Source: Shewanella inventionis (lineage in GTDB: Bacteria; Pseudomonadota; Gammaproteobacteria; Enterobacterales; Shewanellaceae). Taken from it: a stretch of 64,000 nt of DNA. The notes under the pieces were generated by a model. It worked only from the letters and a program-made list of their open reading frames with translations. It had not been told where the DNA came from and did no database searches. Made by a program: the position numbers and the translations under genes. Positions 1 through 8,888 of the stretch are shown here, piece by piece; position 1 is the first letter of the stretch; every line of letters begins with the position of its first letter. The stretch is from assembly GCF_014641855.1 (NCBI RefSeq), contig NZ_BMII01000024.1:17265-81264 (forward strand), given 5' to 3'.

Positions 1-241
1 TCCCGTGTCATTACCTCAAATAGCAAGCGTTTGGTATTACAACAGCTACTTTATTGTGAAAACAAGGCATGAATTAGCAGAAGATTACGAGCGTATTACA
101 TATGGGCCAAACGGGTGGAAGGTCTACGCCGTGCGCAAGATCGATTATGAAATGGTTGTGGTAACTGAAGATGGCATGGTCCAGGTTGCACTGCCTGCTG
201 AGTTGGTACACAACTATTCAACAATGGATTCTAAATCATGA
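1..241 (+). CDS. DotH/IcmK (TraN)-like type IVB secretion protein, 3' end only
   Basis: Only the last 80 or so codons lie in the window; the reading frame is open to the left edge, so the GTG at 5 is unlikely to be the true start. The visible tail (VWYYNSYFIVKTRHEL, then KVYAVRKIDYEMVVVTEDG) resembles the C-terminal beta domain of DotH/IcmK, the outer-membrane core subunit of type IVB systems (TraN in R64). The call is supported by position: the stop overlaps the ATG of a DotG-like gene as ATGA, which is the dotH-dotG (traN-traO) order known from R64 and Legionella. The family is inferred from a short segment; the upstream sequence would settle it. Confidence 0.6.
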   Translation, partial: PVSLPQIASVWYYNSYFIVKTRHELAEDYERITYGPNGWKVYAVRKIDYEMVVVTEDGMVQVALPAELVHNYSTMDSKS

Positions 242-1488
242 AGCAATTCTTTATAGGTTTAAAAAAAGCCTGGATGACTTTGCCGGTAAAGGCAAAAAAA
301 GTATACAAGCTAAGTGCTGTGGTAATAGGTATATCTGGATTTTATTTGTATGGGTTATTAACAGGTGAGAGCGAACTAGGTTTGAGTTCAAGTGTGTCCA
401 TATCAAAGAACCCTGCTGCAGTGGCCGCTAAAAACGGTGAAAGCCAAATAGATTATCAACAGGCTCAATTGTTGGCAGAGAAAGAAGCTGCACTCGCTGA
501 AAACACTAAAGAAGCAGGAGACAGTTACTTGCCGGACTTTAAGGTACTAGAAAACGCTTCAAGTGAAAAAATCGATTTCTCGATACCCAAAAAAGAGCCA
601 GAAAAGCCAGAGCAAAAACCAAAGGCAGAACCAGAATTCGAGGAAAGGCGATTCCCAGCAAGGCAATCTCAAGTAAATCAAAACACAGAAGATGCAAAGA
701 TAAGAGCAGAAGAGCGTAAAAAGGCAATAGAAGCTAGGATAAGCGCTTATGCAGGCATAGTGTCCGTCGTTCAATCTCCAAAGGCTGCTGGTACATTGGT
801 GCAACACTATAAGCCCGTAACAACAAATGCCACTGAAGTGGCTTCTGCTGGTGGCCAAGTTTCGAGTAATCAAGCTGGAACCGCTGGAACAGGCAGCGTC
901 GTGTTAAATAAGTTGACTACTGGCGATGTTCTCTCTGCCAAAGTTGATAACTACATCAATACAGATAATAGCTCTAAGTTTGTAAGGCTTACTCTTCTAG
1001 AAGGTGAGCTTGAAGGTGCGATTGTCATGGGTGAGTTTGAAAGGGTCGAAGGCGTTATTGTAATAACCACCAAAACCATATCAAAAAATGGCATAACTAC
1101 ACCATTTCAGGGGGTTGTTGTTACGCCTGACGGAAGAATGGAAACGGGTTTAACAACTGACACTGATTATCACACACTTTATAGATGGTCAGCACTTGTG
1201 TTCAGTGGTGCTTTGAAAGGCGCCGGAGAAATGTACTTAACACTTACCGATGAAGTAATTACAGAATATGGCACAGTTACTAAGGTGAATGAGAAAGATC
1301 CGATGGATATTGTTATGGGTGTTGCTAAAGGGGTTGGTGATGCTACGGCTGATATAGCGGCTGAAGAATTTACGATACCGCCCACTGTGATATTAGACCC
1401 GATGGCGATGCCTGTTGTTGGTATTATGCTCACCTCAGATGCGGAAGCCCCATGGTTTAGTAGCAAAATAAGAGATAACGTACATTAA
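238..1488 (+). CDS. DotG/IcmE (TraO)-like type IVB core-complex protein
   Basis: 416 residues. A short cytoplasmic N-terminus is followed by one membrane segment (about residues 24-43), a long low-complexity region rich in Glu, Lys, Pro and Ala (about 70-200) and a C-terminal beta domain (about 220-400) with the pattern GDVLSAKVDNYINTD, then LLEGELEGAIVMGEF and TDTDYHTLYRWSALVFSGAL. This is the signature of DotG/IcmE, the VirB10-like protein spanning inner and outer membranes in type IVB systems. It is shorter than Legionella DotG because it lacks the large pentapeptide-like repeat region, as does plasmid TraO. The start overlaps the stop of the upstream DotH-like gene. Confidence 0.85.
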   Translation: MKQFFIGLKKAWMTLPVKAKKVYKLSAVVIGISGFYLYGLLTGESELGLSSSVSISKNPAAVAAKNGESQIDYQQAQLLAEKEAALAENTKEAGDSYLPDFKVLENASSEKIDFSIPKKEPEKPEQKPKAEPEFEERRFPARQSQVNQNTEDAKIRAEERKKAIEARISAYAGIVSVVQSPKAAGTLVQHYKPVTTNATEVASAGGQVSSNQAGTAGTGSVVLNKLTTGDVLSAKVDNYINTDNSSKFVRLTLLEGELEGAIVMGEFERVEGVIVITTKTISKNGITTPFQGVVVTPDGRMETGLTTDTDYHTLYRWSALVFSGALKGAGEMYLTLTDEVITEYGTVTKVNEKDPMDIVMGVAKGVGDATADIAAEEFTIPPTVILDPMAMPVVGIMLTSDAEAPWFSSKIRDNVH

Positions 1489-1542
1489 AACAAAAAATAT
1501 GAAAATAAGTATTCAAATAAGCACATTTTTGTTTTATATTCT

Positions 1543-1572
1543 AATGTACCTAACATATAGCAAATAAGTAGG
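1543..1572 (+). promoter_or_regulatory. Two-half-site element A, upstream of DotF-like gene
   Basis: First half AATGTAC (1543-1549); the second half is degenerate (ATATAG) at the usual 11-bp offset, followed by AATAAGTAGG. It ends 5 bp before the GTG start at 1578, and AGTAGG may double as the ribosome site. One of eleven copies in the window; see the finding on the shared element. Confidence 0.5.
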
Positions 1573-1577
1573 TTTTT

Positions 1578-2456
1578 GTGAGTAAGAATATTGAGGCGGC
1601 TAATTATCCTAGCGGCGACGATTACACGGATGATATTAACGAGCTTTTTAGCAACGAAGAACAGCTCGACGTTGATGATAGGGTCGATACTGATTCGCAT
1701 TTAGATATGCCTTTGAACACTGGTGAAGCACCTAGAACTGCAGCGCAAGGTAGTGAAAAGGGTGGCAAGAAAAAGATGTCTAAAAATCAGTTGGCTTTAT
1801 ACCTGGTTTTGGGTGTCGTGATTTTATTCGCTTTGTTGCTTTTCCTGCAGATGCCGAGTAGCGAGCCTTCAGGGCCAGTTAAGAAAAGCACTGGATTCCA
1901 AGTAACTTCAGAGCCTCAGTCTCCAGCGGCTGTAAGGACGGAGGTTGTTTTAGAGTTAGAACAACAAATTAGGGATCTGAAGAACGAGTTGAAAGACACA
2001 AAAGAGGCCGTAGACGAAGCTTTTGAGTCAATCGCTGTAACACTTAACAACCAACAAAAAACGAACACAACGTTAGTTGAAGAGTTGAAAACAATTAAAT
2101 CCAGTTATGACGATTTGTTGAGCAATGGCAACAATAAATTTGTTGATCAATCTAAAAAACTAAATTCAATACAAACTGATTTCAACGCCAAGTTGCTTAG
2201 TTTAAAGAAGGATTTGGAAAGTTTTAAAGAAGAGCAAAACAACAAACTCGACATCTCAAAGCGTAAACAATACGAAGTCGTAAGTGTGGTAACTGGTAAA
2301 GCACTCATTCGCGATATATCAAGCGGGAATGAGCTTCGAATAGAAGTAGGAACAGAGCTTAGTGGTTTTGGTGTTATTTCTGATATCAACATAACAGGCT
2401 GCATTACCTTTGAAACTGGTGAGCGCTATACACCAATTAAAGGTCGATGCATGTAA
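1578..2456 (+). CDS. DotF/IcmG (TraP)-like type IVB protein
   Basis: 292 residues, GTG start directly after a copy of the shared 30-bp element. An acidic cytoplasmic N-terminus of about 70 residues, a single membrane segment (about 71-91), a long coiled coil (about 120-215, heptads rich in Leu, Glu and Lys) and a small C-terminal periplasmic beta domain with two Cys (GCITFETGERYTPIKGRCM). This layout and the position after DotG match DotF/IcmG of Legionella and TraP of R64, an inner-membrane component beside the core complex. Sequence identity in such coiled-coil proteins is low, so the call leans on architecture and order. A promoter seems to lie in the 89-bp gap before it. Confidence 0.7.
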   Translation: MSKNIEAANYPSGDDYTDDINELFSNEEQLDVDDRVDTDSHLDMPLNTGEAPRTAAQGSEKGGKKKMSKNQLALYLVLGVVILFALLLFLQMPSSEPSGPVKKSTGFQVTSEPQSPAAVRTEVVLELEQQIRDLKNELKDTKEAVDEAFESIAVTLNNQQKTNTTLVEELKTIKSSYDDLLSNGNNKFVDQSKKLNSIQTDFNAKLLSLKKDLESFKEEQNNKLDISKRKQYEVVSVVTGKALIRDISSGNELRIEVGTELSGFGVISDINITGCITFETGERYTPIKGRCM

Positions 2457-2471
2457 ATAAGTGCGGTGAAC

Positions 2472-3038
2472 ATGGGAACTGAAGTGATAATAGGGTGGAT
2501 ACAGACCATCCATACAGCTGGCGCGGTCTATATCTCATTCTTTTTCGTCGTAGGTATAGCATTTGCTGCGATGGTCTTTATGAACATTAAGCAAATGTCG
2601 AGTATGGGGCAGATGCAAACCAGAAACCCACCATCAGTAACCGCAACAATTGCTTTTGCAATAGGCTCAGCAATGGCTATTTATATTGCTGGTTGGATAA
2701 ATGCACTAGATGAAACCATTTTTTCAGGTGTAATTAGTTTAGGGACTAATGACCCGTTAACTTGGCGAGTGGATGATACTGTTAACCCAGGGGGAAGCCA
2801 TGAAGAAGTGATTAAATTATTTTTAAAGACAGTAATCAAGTTCTTTGGATTAATTGGAATAGGGAATTCGATTAATTGTGTTTTAAAAATCGGTACTCAG
2901 TATGAAAAAGAAGACACCAAGAAAAAGGCGATTTTATTCGCCCTTGCTGGAATTGCTTTCATGAGGATCGAAGCAACAACAAAGCTTGTCGCAGAGTTAA
3001 TCCCACTTCTCGACGGGATAGCAGAAATATTGGCATAG
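2472..3038 (+). CDS. DotE/IcmC (TraQ)-like inner-membrane protein
   Basis: 188 residues from the ATG at 2472 (an in-frame GTG lies at 2466; the ATG has GGTG just upstream). Four hydrophobic stretches are visible (about residues 15-36, 57-76, 115-135 and 150-168), with a polar loop between the second and third. Size, membrane topology and position between DotF-like and DotP-like genes fit DotE/IcmC (TraQ in R64), a small inner-membrane subunit whose exact role in the channel is unknown. The protein has no motif that proves the family; position is the main support. Confidence 0.6.
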   Translation: MGTEVIIGWIQTIHTAGAVYISFFFVVGIAFAAMVFMNIKQMSSMGQMQTRNPPSVTATIAFAIGSAMAIYIAGWINALDETIFSGVISLGTNDPLTWRVDDTVNPGGSHEEVIKLFLKTVIKFFGLIGIGNSINCVLKIGTQYEKEDTKKKAILFALAGIAFMRIEATTKLVAELIPLLDGIAEILA

Positions 3039-3048
3039 GAATAAAATT

Positions 3049-3456
3049 ATGAACAAATTTAGAAAATTTTTATCAAGCTGGATGACAGCAGGGAAAGTTA
3101 AATACTACACATTACTCGCCTTTATAATGACACCGAATTTTGCCCATGCAGCAGAAGAAGTGGGTGTCCAAAAGGTTCTCAAAAACCTGATGGGTTTGTT
3201 CGAGGTTGGTGCCCAAGCGTTGATTAGTGGCTCGTTCTTGATCGGCCTTGGCTTCGCTGCCATGGCGTTTTTCTTGTTTAAAGGGGCAGGAGAGCCAAAC
3301 GGTCAAAATAAAGGCGTGTGGTTCTCAATCGTCCTGTGTGCTGTAGCCGCAGGTGGATTGATGTACCTAGGCGCATCAGCTTACTTGTTCGGTGACACAC
3401 TGTTAGGTGTTGATGGTACTGCTGATTCAATTGATAAGACTAACTACGGTCTATAA
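3049..3456 (+). CDS. DotP/IcmD (TraR)-like small membrane protein
   Basis: 135 residues: a cleavable signal peptide with a likely AHA-A cleavage after about residue 34, then two hydrophobic helices (LISGSFLIGLGFAAMAFFLF and a second around residues 90-112) joined by a short polar loop, and an acidic tail. This matches IcmD/DotP and R64 TraR, small processed membrane proteins of type IVB systems with topology reminiscent of VirB2 pilins. Ten bp separate it from the DotE-like gene, so the two are cotranscribed. Confidence 0.7.
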   Translation: MNKFRKFLSSWMTAGKVKYYTLLAFIMTPNFAHAAEEVGVQKVLKNLMGLFEVGAQALISGSFLIGLGFAAMAFFLFKGAGEPNGQNKGVWFSIVLCAVAAGGLMYLGASAYLFGDTLLGVDGTADSIDKTNYGL

Positions 3457-3475
3457 GTGACAAAAGGGGGGTATT

Positions 3476-4162
3476 ATGAAGTTATTGCGCTCAAAATTAT
3501 CGGTAGCTCGTAATATCCCTCTAGACCGAGGTCAGCTGTTATTAAATCCTAAAGAGGTAGGCATAGCTCACAAAAGAGACAAGGGGAAATGCTTATTCTG
3601 TGGATGGCAAGAACGCTCAAAGGGCATGCTTAGATTTGTTGCTGTTAATGGCGTTTATGACCAAGATGTAAAATCAAGCAAGATTGCTAGTTCATGCGAA
3701 ATTTGTTTTCAGGCTTCAAGACTTGGGTATGTGGCATATGCATCTGCTGGACAGATAATGTATTGTCCAGAATTGCAACAAAAAGACATAAATGCTTTAG
3801 CAAGATTATATTTCTCTATACCAAATACAGAATCGACAATAGATGAGCCAGCAGAACTTTTGAATAGTTTTGTATGCCTCACAACGTATTTCGATACTCG
3901 TTGTCGTGAAACACCAATATATCTCGACATTCAGGGATACAATCTCGAAAACCTAGCAAGTAGCTTATGTGATATGGATGATGACCTCTATGAAAAAAGG
4001 GTAAGCTATTTCGACAAATTACGGTATTGGCCGAACATGACGTATTTACAAAAAGTTGTTGGCAATCAATGGGACTACATTTCTAAAATTAACTCACCAA
4101 CTAATTGGAAGTTGATTAAAAATCAAATCGAAAATTTCGCAAATGAAAATAGTTCTTTTTGA
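3476..4162 (+). CDS. DotN/IcmJ (TraT)-like zinc-binding coupling-complex protein
   Basis: 228 residues with a strong AAAGGGGGG ribosome site. The N-terminal half carries a zinc site of the HNH-like kind: KRDKGKCLFCGWQ (about residues 36-48) and a second pair CEICFQASRLGYVA (about 75-88), then IMYCPELQQKDINALARLYF. The same order of CxxC, CxxC and an (I/Y)-PE-(I/L)-xQ-xx-(I/L)-N-xL segment marks DotN/IcmJ of Legionella, a subunit of the type IV coupling complex with DotL and DotM; R64 TraT is its plasmid counterpart. In Legionella icmJ also sits directly before icmB, as here with two extra genes between. Catalytic HNH residues are not obvious, so a structural zinc role is likelier. Confidence 0.75.
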   Translation: MKLLRSKLSVARNIPLDRGQLLLNPKEVGIAHKRDKGKCLFCGWQERSKGMLRFVAVNGVYDQDVKSSKIASSCEICFQASRLGYVAYASAGQIMYCPELQQKDINALARLYFSIPNTESTIDEPAELLNSFVCLTTYFDTRCRETPIYLDIQGYNLENLASSLCDMDDDLYEKRVSYFDKLRYWPNMTYLQKVVGNQWDYISKINSPTNWKLIKNQIENFANENSSF

Positions 4163-5183
4163 TGAATCTAATCAGTTTAAGTCATATTGGCTTGTCGATG
4201 CTCGCACAATAGTAAGAGGTGAAAATGCTGAAAAAATTCAGGCAGACACACTCTTAACAAACCTCACCGAAGTAGATGCAATATTACTGCAAACACAATT
4301 AACTGACATCCGGGTGCTGGCAGGAGACTATCTAAAATCAGATTTAAACTCACTTTATAATGAGTTGACAGGTAAACCCTTAAACTTAAATGATCTAAGC
4401 GATGTTTCAAGCTTGTATAAAGTAATTTTAAATACACATCGGATGTTAGAACTTCATCGGTCGCAATTCAATGGTGAAATAACCAATGTAGGACCAAAGT
4501 TAAGTATAACAAAATATTCCAAAAACTATTTCAGTGAACAACCTTCTGGCGCAATTAATAAAACATTAAGATTTACAAGTGTCGAGGTGGCGGCATATCT
4601 CTCTCAGATGTCGTGTTATGCAGGTCATTTTAAAAAGCTTGATGTTAGAAGCACACCTAGTTTGAGACGTTTTGATGGGGAAATATCAAGTTATTACATC
4701 GACAGTGAAAATTACTATTACGCAAAAATCCAGCTGTCAGAACGTCAGGATAGATTAAATGTCTACTTTCAATTTAACCGGCAGTTACAGGCAGTTTTGC
4801 CCAAAGATTTACTACTGATGTTGATAGAAATGGCTGATTGTGACGTCAATGTCCTTGAATTATACGAATACGAAAAAAATGGCAAAGAACAAAAAGTGGC
4901 ATTGCCAAAAAAAATGAACATGACTTCTATAAGTGGATGGTTTAGTGCCGGGATAATTAATCGGGTGTTTTGTCATGAAATGTCTGTTCGAGGGTGTGTC
5001 TCATCAATTTTTTACAGAGACTTAATAAGAAAAAAGACAATTATAAGGGCTGAAAAGCTGAATTCGATGGGTATAAAAATAAATTCGATTGGCCCTTTTG
5101 AGATTAATTGTTCGGTTAATAAAGATGAAATCGATTTACTCAACTTAAGAGCGTATGAGGTTGGTTTATATGTTGCCAAATGA
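4143..5183 (+). CDS. Unknown protein inside the type IVB operon
   Basis: 346 residues, overlapping the DotN-like gene by 20 bp, so clearly part of the same transcript. I do not recognise a domain. It has no signal peptide or membrane segment, is mixed alpha/beta, and has scattered Tyr-rich stretches (SSYYIDSENYYYAKIQ near residue 180). It lies where R64 has traS, whose product is also of unknown role. It may be a cytoplasmic partner of the coupling proteins or an exclusion-type factor, but the sequence gives no direct sign of either. Confidence 0.6.
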   Translation: MKIVLFDESNQFKSYWLVDARTIVRGENAEKIQADTLLTNLTEVDAILLQTQLTDIRVLAGDYLKSDLNSLYNELTGKPLNLNDLSDVSSLYKVILNTHRMLELHRSQFNGEITNVGPKLSITKYSKNYFSEQPSGAINKTLRFTSVEVAAYLSQMSCYAGHFKKLDVRSTPSLRRFDGEISSYYIDSENYYYAKIQLSERQDRLNVYFQFNRQLQAVLPKDLLLMLIEMADCDVNVLELYEYEKNGKEQKVALPKKMNMTSISGWFSAGIINRVFCHEMSVRGCVSSIFYRDLIRKKTIIRAEKLNSMGIKINSIGPFEINCSVNKDEIDLLNLRAYEVGLYVAK

Positions 5184-5355
5184 CCTAGTTTCCCTGATCA
5201 AAGATGAACTAGCCTTGCGAAACATGCCCGATATCGAGTTTAAAGCAATGGTTGATTTGATGGGGAGCGATGACGCACCAAATGATCAAATAAAGATCAC
5301 AGCCATCACTAAAAAAATTAAAGAATTAGAGGGTAACAAAGATGATAGTCGATAA
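5170..5355 (+). CDS. Small conserved-position protein before IcmB-like ATPase
   Basis: 61 residues from the ATG at 5170 (MLPNDLVSLIKDEL...). That start is preferred over an upstream one at 5155 because GAGG lies about 9 bp before it. It overlaps the previous gene by 14 bp and the IcmB-like gene by 14 bp, a tight coupling that argues for real translation. Helical, charged, no membrane segment. Its role is unknown; a small chaperone-like or assembly factor would fit the position but this is a guess. Confidence 0.55.
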   Translation: MLPNDLVSLIKDELALRNMPDIEFKAMVDLMGSDDAPNDQIKITAITKKIKELEGNKDDSR

Positions 5356-8284
5356 GTTGTTTAAAATGCTGAGCTCTTTAAAAAAAGAGCATGCCTTCAA
5401 TTATTTAGATCTTTGCCACAATACAGAGTCTAATACTTTGGTTACAGATAGCGGCGCACTGGTAACCGTCTTTAAAATAAATGGTCTTCAAGCAATTCCT
5501 GGAGAAGAAGAATGGATAAATGCCGCAAATAATTTGCTGTCAGCATTACAGACGATTTTTAAATCTGACGGACTTACCGTGCAGTGGGTTTATGAAAAAG
5601 ATGACAATCAAACTCAGAGGGAGTTAATTCGCCATACAAGACCTGCAATTGATGCTATGAATGCGATAGGCCTAGACTTAAAGGATATTTATCAGGAAAA
5701 CATTAAGGTTAACCGTGAGTGGGTTTGCTTCGAATCTTCGCATATCGCAATTTGGTCTGACTTTAGACTGATAGAACCACAACTATTAAAAAAGCGAATC
5801 AATGAGAACGCGTCTAAGGCAGTAGATATAGATCTATTTTTATCAGATGTTCCAAATATATTCTTATCAATTAGCGAACTCATTGTAAAACACAAAAGTG
5901 TTGTTGAAGAATTTTTGTATAACCTTGGCAGAGCTAAAATATTAGCTCAAACATTAACATCTGAAGAAGCATGCCGTGTGATCAAGGTTCAATATGATAA
6001 AGAGGCCTCACCTAACTGGGTAGCACAGTTAATTGGGCAGCTAAGGTATATTAAAGCTCCGAAAGATGGCGAACCTAATGATGATGGAAGCGAACTGTTC
6101 TGGACAAAGCTAAATGAACAGATAGCCAATAAACCATTTGAATATAAAAATGGTGGCCAATTATGCATAGGCCAAACACTATACAAAAGTGGGATGATTG
6201 AAACTTTCCCAATTACTGTAAAACCTTTTAGATCTTTGGTTGAAAGTATCGACGGTAATTTGCCGTTTCGCATTTCATTTAAAATAATGTCTGGAAAAGG
6301 CTTTGATTGGTCGTTAAGACAAAACTTGCTTGCTTTCACTTCATTCTTAAGTTCAGATAATTCTCGAGTGCAGTCAGAAATGAGTCACCTTGAAAAGTTA
6401 AGTGAAACAGATCCATTTGTGCGAATGTCAGTTTCATTTTCTACGTGGTCTAACGAGCCAGAAACGTTAATGTATAACTACTCACGCTTAGATCAGGCAG
6501 TGCAAGGGTGGGGGGTGTCGCAAACACTTGAGGATAAAAGCGATGAAATGGAACTTTATACAGATACAGTCATTGCTGCCAATGCCAAAACTTGCGCTAC
6601 GCAAACATATATTCCAATCAGTGAGTGTATAAAGTTTTTGCCAATAGACAGAACGGCCAACATCTGGGATAAAGGCTTTTTGCTCTTTAGGACTCTCCAA
6701 GGGGTATGTTTCCCATGGACGCCAATCAGCCCTTTACTTAAGCCATCTATTGAATTGTATATCGCACGCTCACGACAAGGAAAGTCGGTTTTAAGTAACT
6801 CAATTCTTGCCGCATTAACCTTATCACCTGGTAATAAGGTGTTACCTTTAGCTGCAACTATTGACGTTGGCCCGTCGTCCATAGGTATTCACAAGATGAT
6901 CAGGGATAGGTTACCGGAAAGTGAAAAGCATAAAGTCATTACTTATGTACTCAGTCTCGACGGCGATGACTACATTAACCCTTTTGAGAAGAATCCATGT
7001 TTAGATTCGTTATTTATGCATCAGCGAGCATTCGTTGCTGGTTTTTTATTGCTGTTATCTCAAAATTCACGCGGTGAAATGCATGAAAATATGGAAGGTT
7101 ATGTTGATGCGTTAATCGAAGAGGTTTATCAATATAAGGCAAATGAAGGTGCTACGGCATACAATGCAGGGATCTTACCAGAAGTAGACCGGTGGATTGC
7201 AGAAAATGATTTCACGCTATATGAAGACACTAAATGGATAGAGATCGAAAAAGCGCTTGGTGATGCTAATGAGTGGAAGATGGCACAAGAATGCTGCGTC
7301 AAATCTTCACCGATATTAAATGACTTTGTGACTGTAGCAAACCAATCTGGTTCATTATTACGTATGTATGGCGATAGCAATGACCCTAGCTCTCCAAAAA
7401 AAGAATTCGTATTGCGAATGACAGAATCTGCAAAAAAATACCCAATTTTCACCAGCCATTCGACATTGAATTTTAGGGCCGCCAGATTAAGAAGTATCGA
7501 TTTGCAAAACGTCATTACAAAAGACGAAATTATTGGTCCACGCCAAAACGGTATTATGTTTATGCTAGCCCTATACCTTGGCAGTGGCGATTTCTTTATG
7601 AACTCAGATTGCTTAAGAGCGGTTGATTCAAGGTACCTAGACCACTATAAACAAGTAGTAAAAGAAGTGCGGTCTTCGCCTTGCCGCTTGTTCATGGATG
7701 AATTTCATCAGTGTAGTGGCTTAAGGCAGACAGTGGTTAACGTAGAGCGTTATATGCGTGAAGGTGGCAAGTGGGGGATTAATAGCGCATTAGCTTCGCA
7801 AGAGGCGGGAGATTTTACACCTACAATGATTAGGCAGGCCACAAGTTACTTTTTCCTTGGCGGTAATTCAGTAGAAGCCGTTAAAGCATTACAGGACCAG
7901 TTTAGCTTGAGTCATTCTGATTTTACCGTCTTAACAGACAACACTGTTCACGGTCCGAAAAAAGGAGGAAGCTCATTGCTATATGTTTATAAAACAAATG
8001 AAGGCCAATTTAGTCAGGTATTAAAATTCCCAGTTGGACCGCAAATGTTGTGGGCTAATAGTAGTAATCCAGACGACTTGATAATTAAAGAAGAAATCAA
8101 CGCTAAAATTGGTTCAAATATAGGATTGTCATTATTAGGTGAAATGTACAGTGGTGGTACAGCTGAAAGTGAAATCCAGCGTCGCAGAAGCGATGAAAGC
8201 GTAGTGAGTAAAGATATTGTTAAAGATATTATCGATGAAATCCTCACAGTTGCAGGTAAGCGTGGAATTCCATTTCTATCGTAA
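5342..8284 (+). CDS. DotO/IcmB (TraU)-like VirB4-family ATPase
   Basis: 980 residues, similar in size to Legionella IcmB. An N-terminal domain of about 450 residues precedes the ATPase core. The nucleotide loop reads ARSRQGKSVLSN (about residues 475-486; the first Gly of a classic Walker A is replaced by Ala), and Walker B is CRLFMDEFHQ (about 781-790). These features and the genomic order identify the DotO/IcmB (TraU) ATPase, which energises substrate transfer or assembly at the inner face of the membrane. It is the last gene of the first transfer block; the stop codon lies inside a 13-bp palindrome (8282-8294). Confidence 0.85.
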   Translation: MIVDKLFKMLSSLKKEHAFNYLDLCHNTESNTLVTDSGALVTVFKINGLQAIPGEEEWINAANNLLSALQTIFKSDGLTVQWVYEKDDNQTQRELIRHTRPAIDAMNAIGLDLKDIYQENIKVNREWVCFESSHIAIWSDFRLIEPQLLKKRINENASKAVDIDLFLSDVPNIFLSISELIVKHKSVVEEFLYNLGRAKILAQTLTSEEACRVIKVQYDKEASPNWVAQLIGQLRYIKAPKDGEPNDDGSELFWTKLNEQIANKPFEYKNGGQLCIGQTLYKSGMIETFPITVKPFRSLVESIDGNLPFRISFKIMSGKGFDWSLRQNLLAFTSFLSSDNSRVQSEMSHLEKLSETDPFVRMSVSFSTWSNEPETLMYNYSRLDQAVQGWGVSQTLEDKSDEMELYTDTVIAANAKTCATQTYIPISECIKFLPIDRTANIWDKGFLLFRTLQGVCFPWTPISPLLKPSIELYIARSRQGKSVLSNSILAALTLSPGNKVLPLAATIDVGPSSIGIHKMIRDRLPESEKHKVITYVLSLDGDDYINPFEKNPCLDSLFMHQRAFVAGFLLLLSQNSRGEMHENMEGYVDALIEEVYQYKANEGATAYNAGILPEVDRWIAENDFTLYEDTKWIEIEKALGDANEWKMAQECCVKSSPILNDFVTVANQSGSLLRMYGDSNDPSSPKKEFVLRMTESAKKYPIFTSHSTLNFRAARLRSIDLQNVITKDEIIGPRQNGIMFMLALYLGSGDFFMNSDCLRAVDSRYLDHYKQVVKEVRSSPCRLFMDEFHQCSGLRQTVVNVERYMREGGKWGINSALASQEAGDFTPTMIRQATSYFFLGGNSVEAVKALQDQFSLSHSDFTVLTDNTVHGPKKGGSSLLYVYKTNEGQFSQVLKFPVGPQMLWANSSNPDDLIIKEEINAKIGSNIGLSLLGEMYSGGTAESEIQRRRSDESVVSKDIVKDIIDEILTVAGKRGIPFLS

Positions 8285-8294
8285 AGTTACTTTA
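8282..8294. repeat. 13-bp palindrome TAAAGTTACTTTA (copy 1)
   Basis: Perfect inverted repeat TAAAGT-T-ACTTTA overlapping the IcmB-like stop codon. Four more copies of the same palindrome (centre A or T) occur at 9627, 28894, 38228 and 61479. A weaker hairpin GCTAG/CTAGC (8296-8314) follows and may help end transcription. Confidence 0.6.
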
Positions 8295-8378
8295 TGCTAG
8301 CAATTTTTTCTAGCGCTTTTGGCTAAGAAGTACGTAGAACTAATATGCACAGGTAATAGCAGAACAAAAGGAAGTAGC

Positions 8379-8864
8379 ATGGCATCAGAACTTCATAACC
8401 AGCTTTGTTTAAGAGCTGCAAAATTTCTCAATAATAATGGATTCTCTGTTGCCTTTGATGATAGGTTTCAAGCTGCTACTGGCGTTGGCGAGTTACCTGA
8501 TGCCATCGGTTTTCGAAATGGTGTGAGCTGTTTAATCGAGGCTAAAGTAACCAGATCTGATTTTCTTGCAGACAAGAAAAAACGTTTTAGAGTTGACCCA
8601 AGCTTAGGCATGGGAGATTGGCGGTTCTTTATTTGTCCACCAGGACTGATTAAACCAGAAGAATTACCACAAGGTTGGGGGTTGTTGTATGCCCACGCTA
8701 AAGTTATCAAGAAGGTTCACGGGTTCCCTCCGAATACTAAATGGTTTAGCGCAAAACCGTTTGTAGCGAATAAACAAGCTGAATGTGACTTCATGTACAG
8801 TGCTCTTAGACGAATAGCCTTACGAGGTAATTTTGATGACGTCTACGACAGGTTGTCTATATAG
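8379..8864 (+). CDS. PDDEXK-like nuclease-fold protein
   Basis: 161 residues. I choose the ATG at 8379 because AAAGGAAG lies 5 bp upstream; a TTG at 8319 would add 20 residues without a ribosome site. The segment GELPDAIGFRNG, then SCLIEAKVTRSDFLADKKK (about residues 36-68) gives the D...ExK pattern of PDDEXK nucleases, with the Lys-rich helix often following. A small Trp/Pro-rich C-terminal half follows. The role may be DNA repair, restriction or processing of transferred DNA; nothing nearby decides this. It stands alone between the transfer block and an oppositely oriented recombinase. Confidence 0.6.
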   Translation: MASELHNQLCLRAAKFLNNNGFSVAFDDRFQAATGVGELPDAIGFRNGVSCLIEAKVTRSDFLADKKKRFRVDPSLGMGDWRFFICPPGLIKPEELPQGWGLLYAHAKVIKKVHGFPPNTKWFSAKPFVANKQAECDFMYSALRRIALRGNFDDVYDRLSI

Positions 8865-8888
8865 GATTTTGACATTACCCAAATAGAA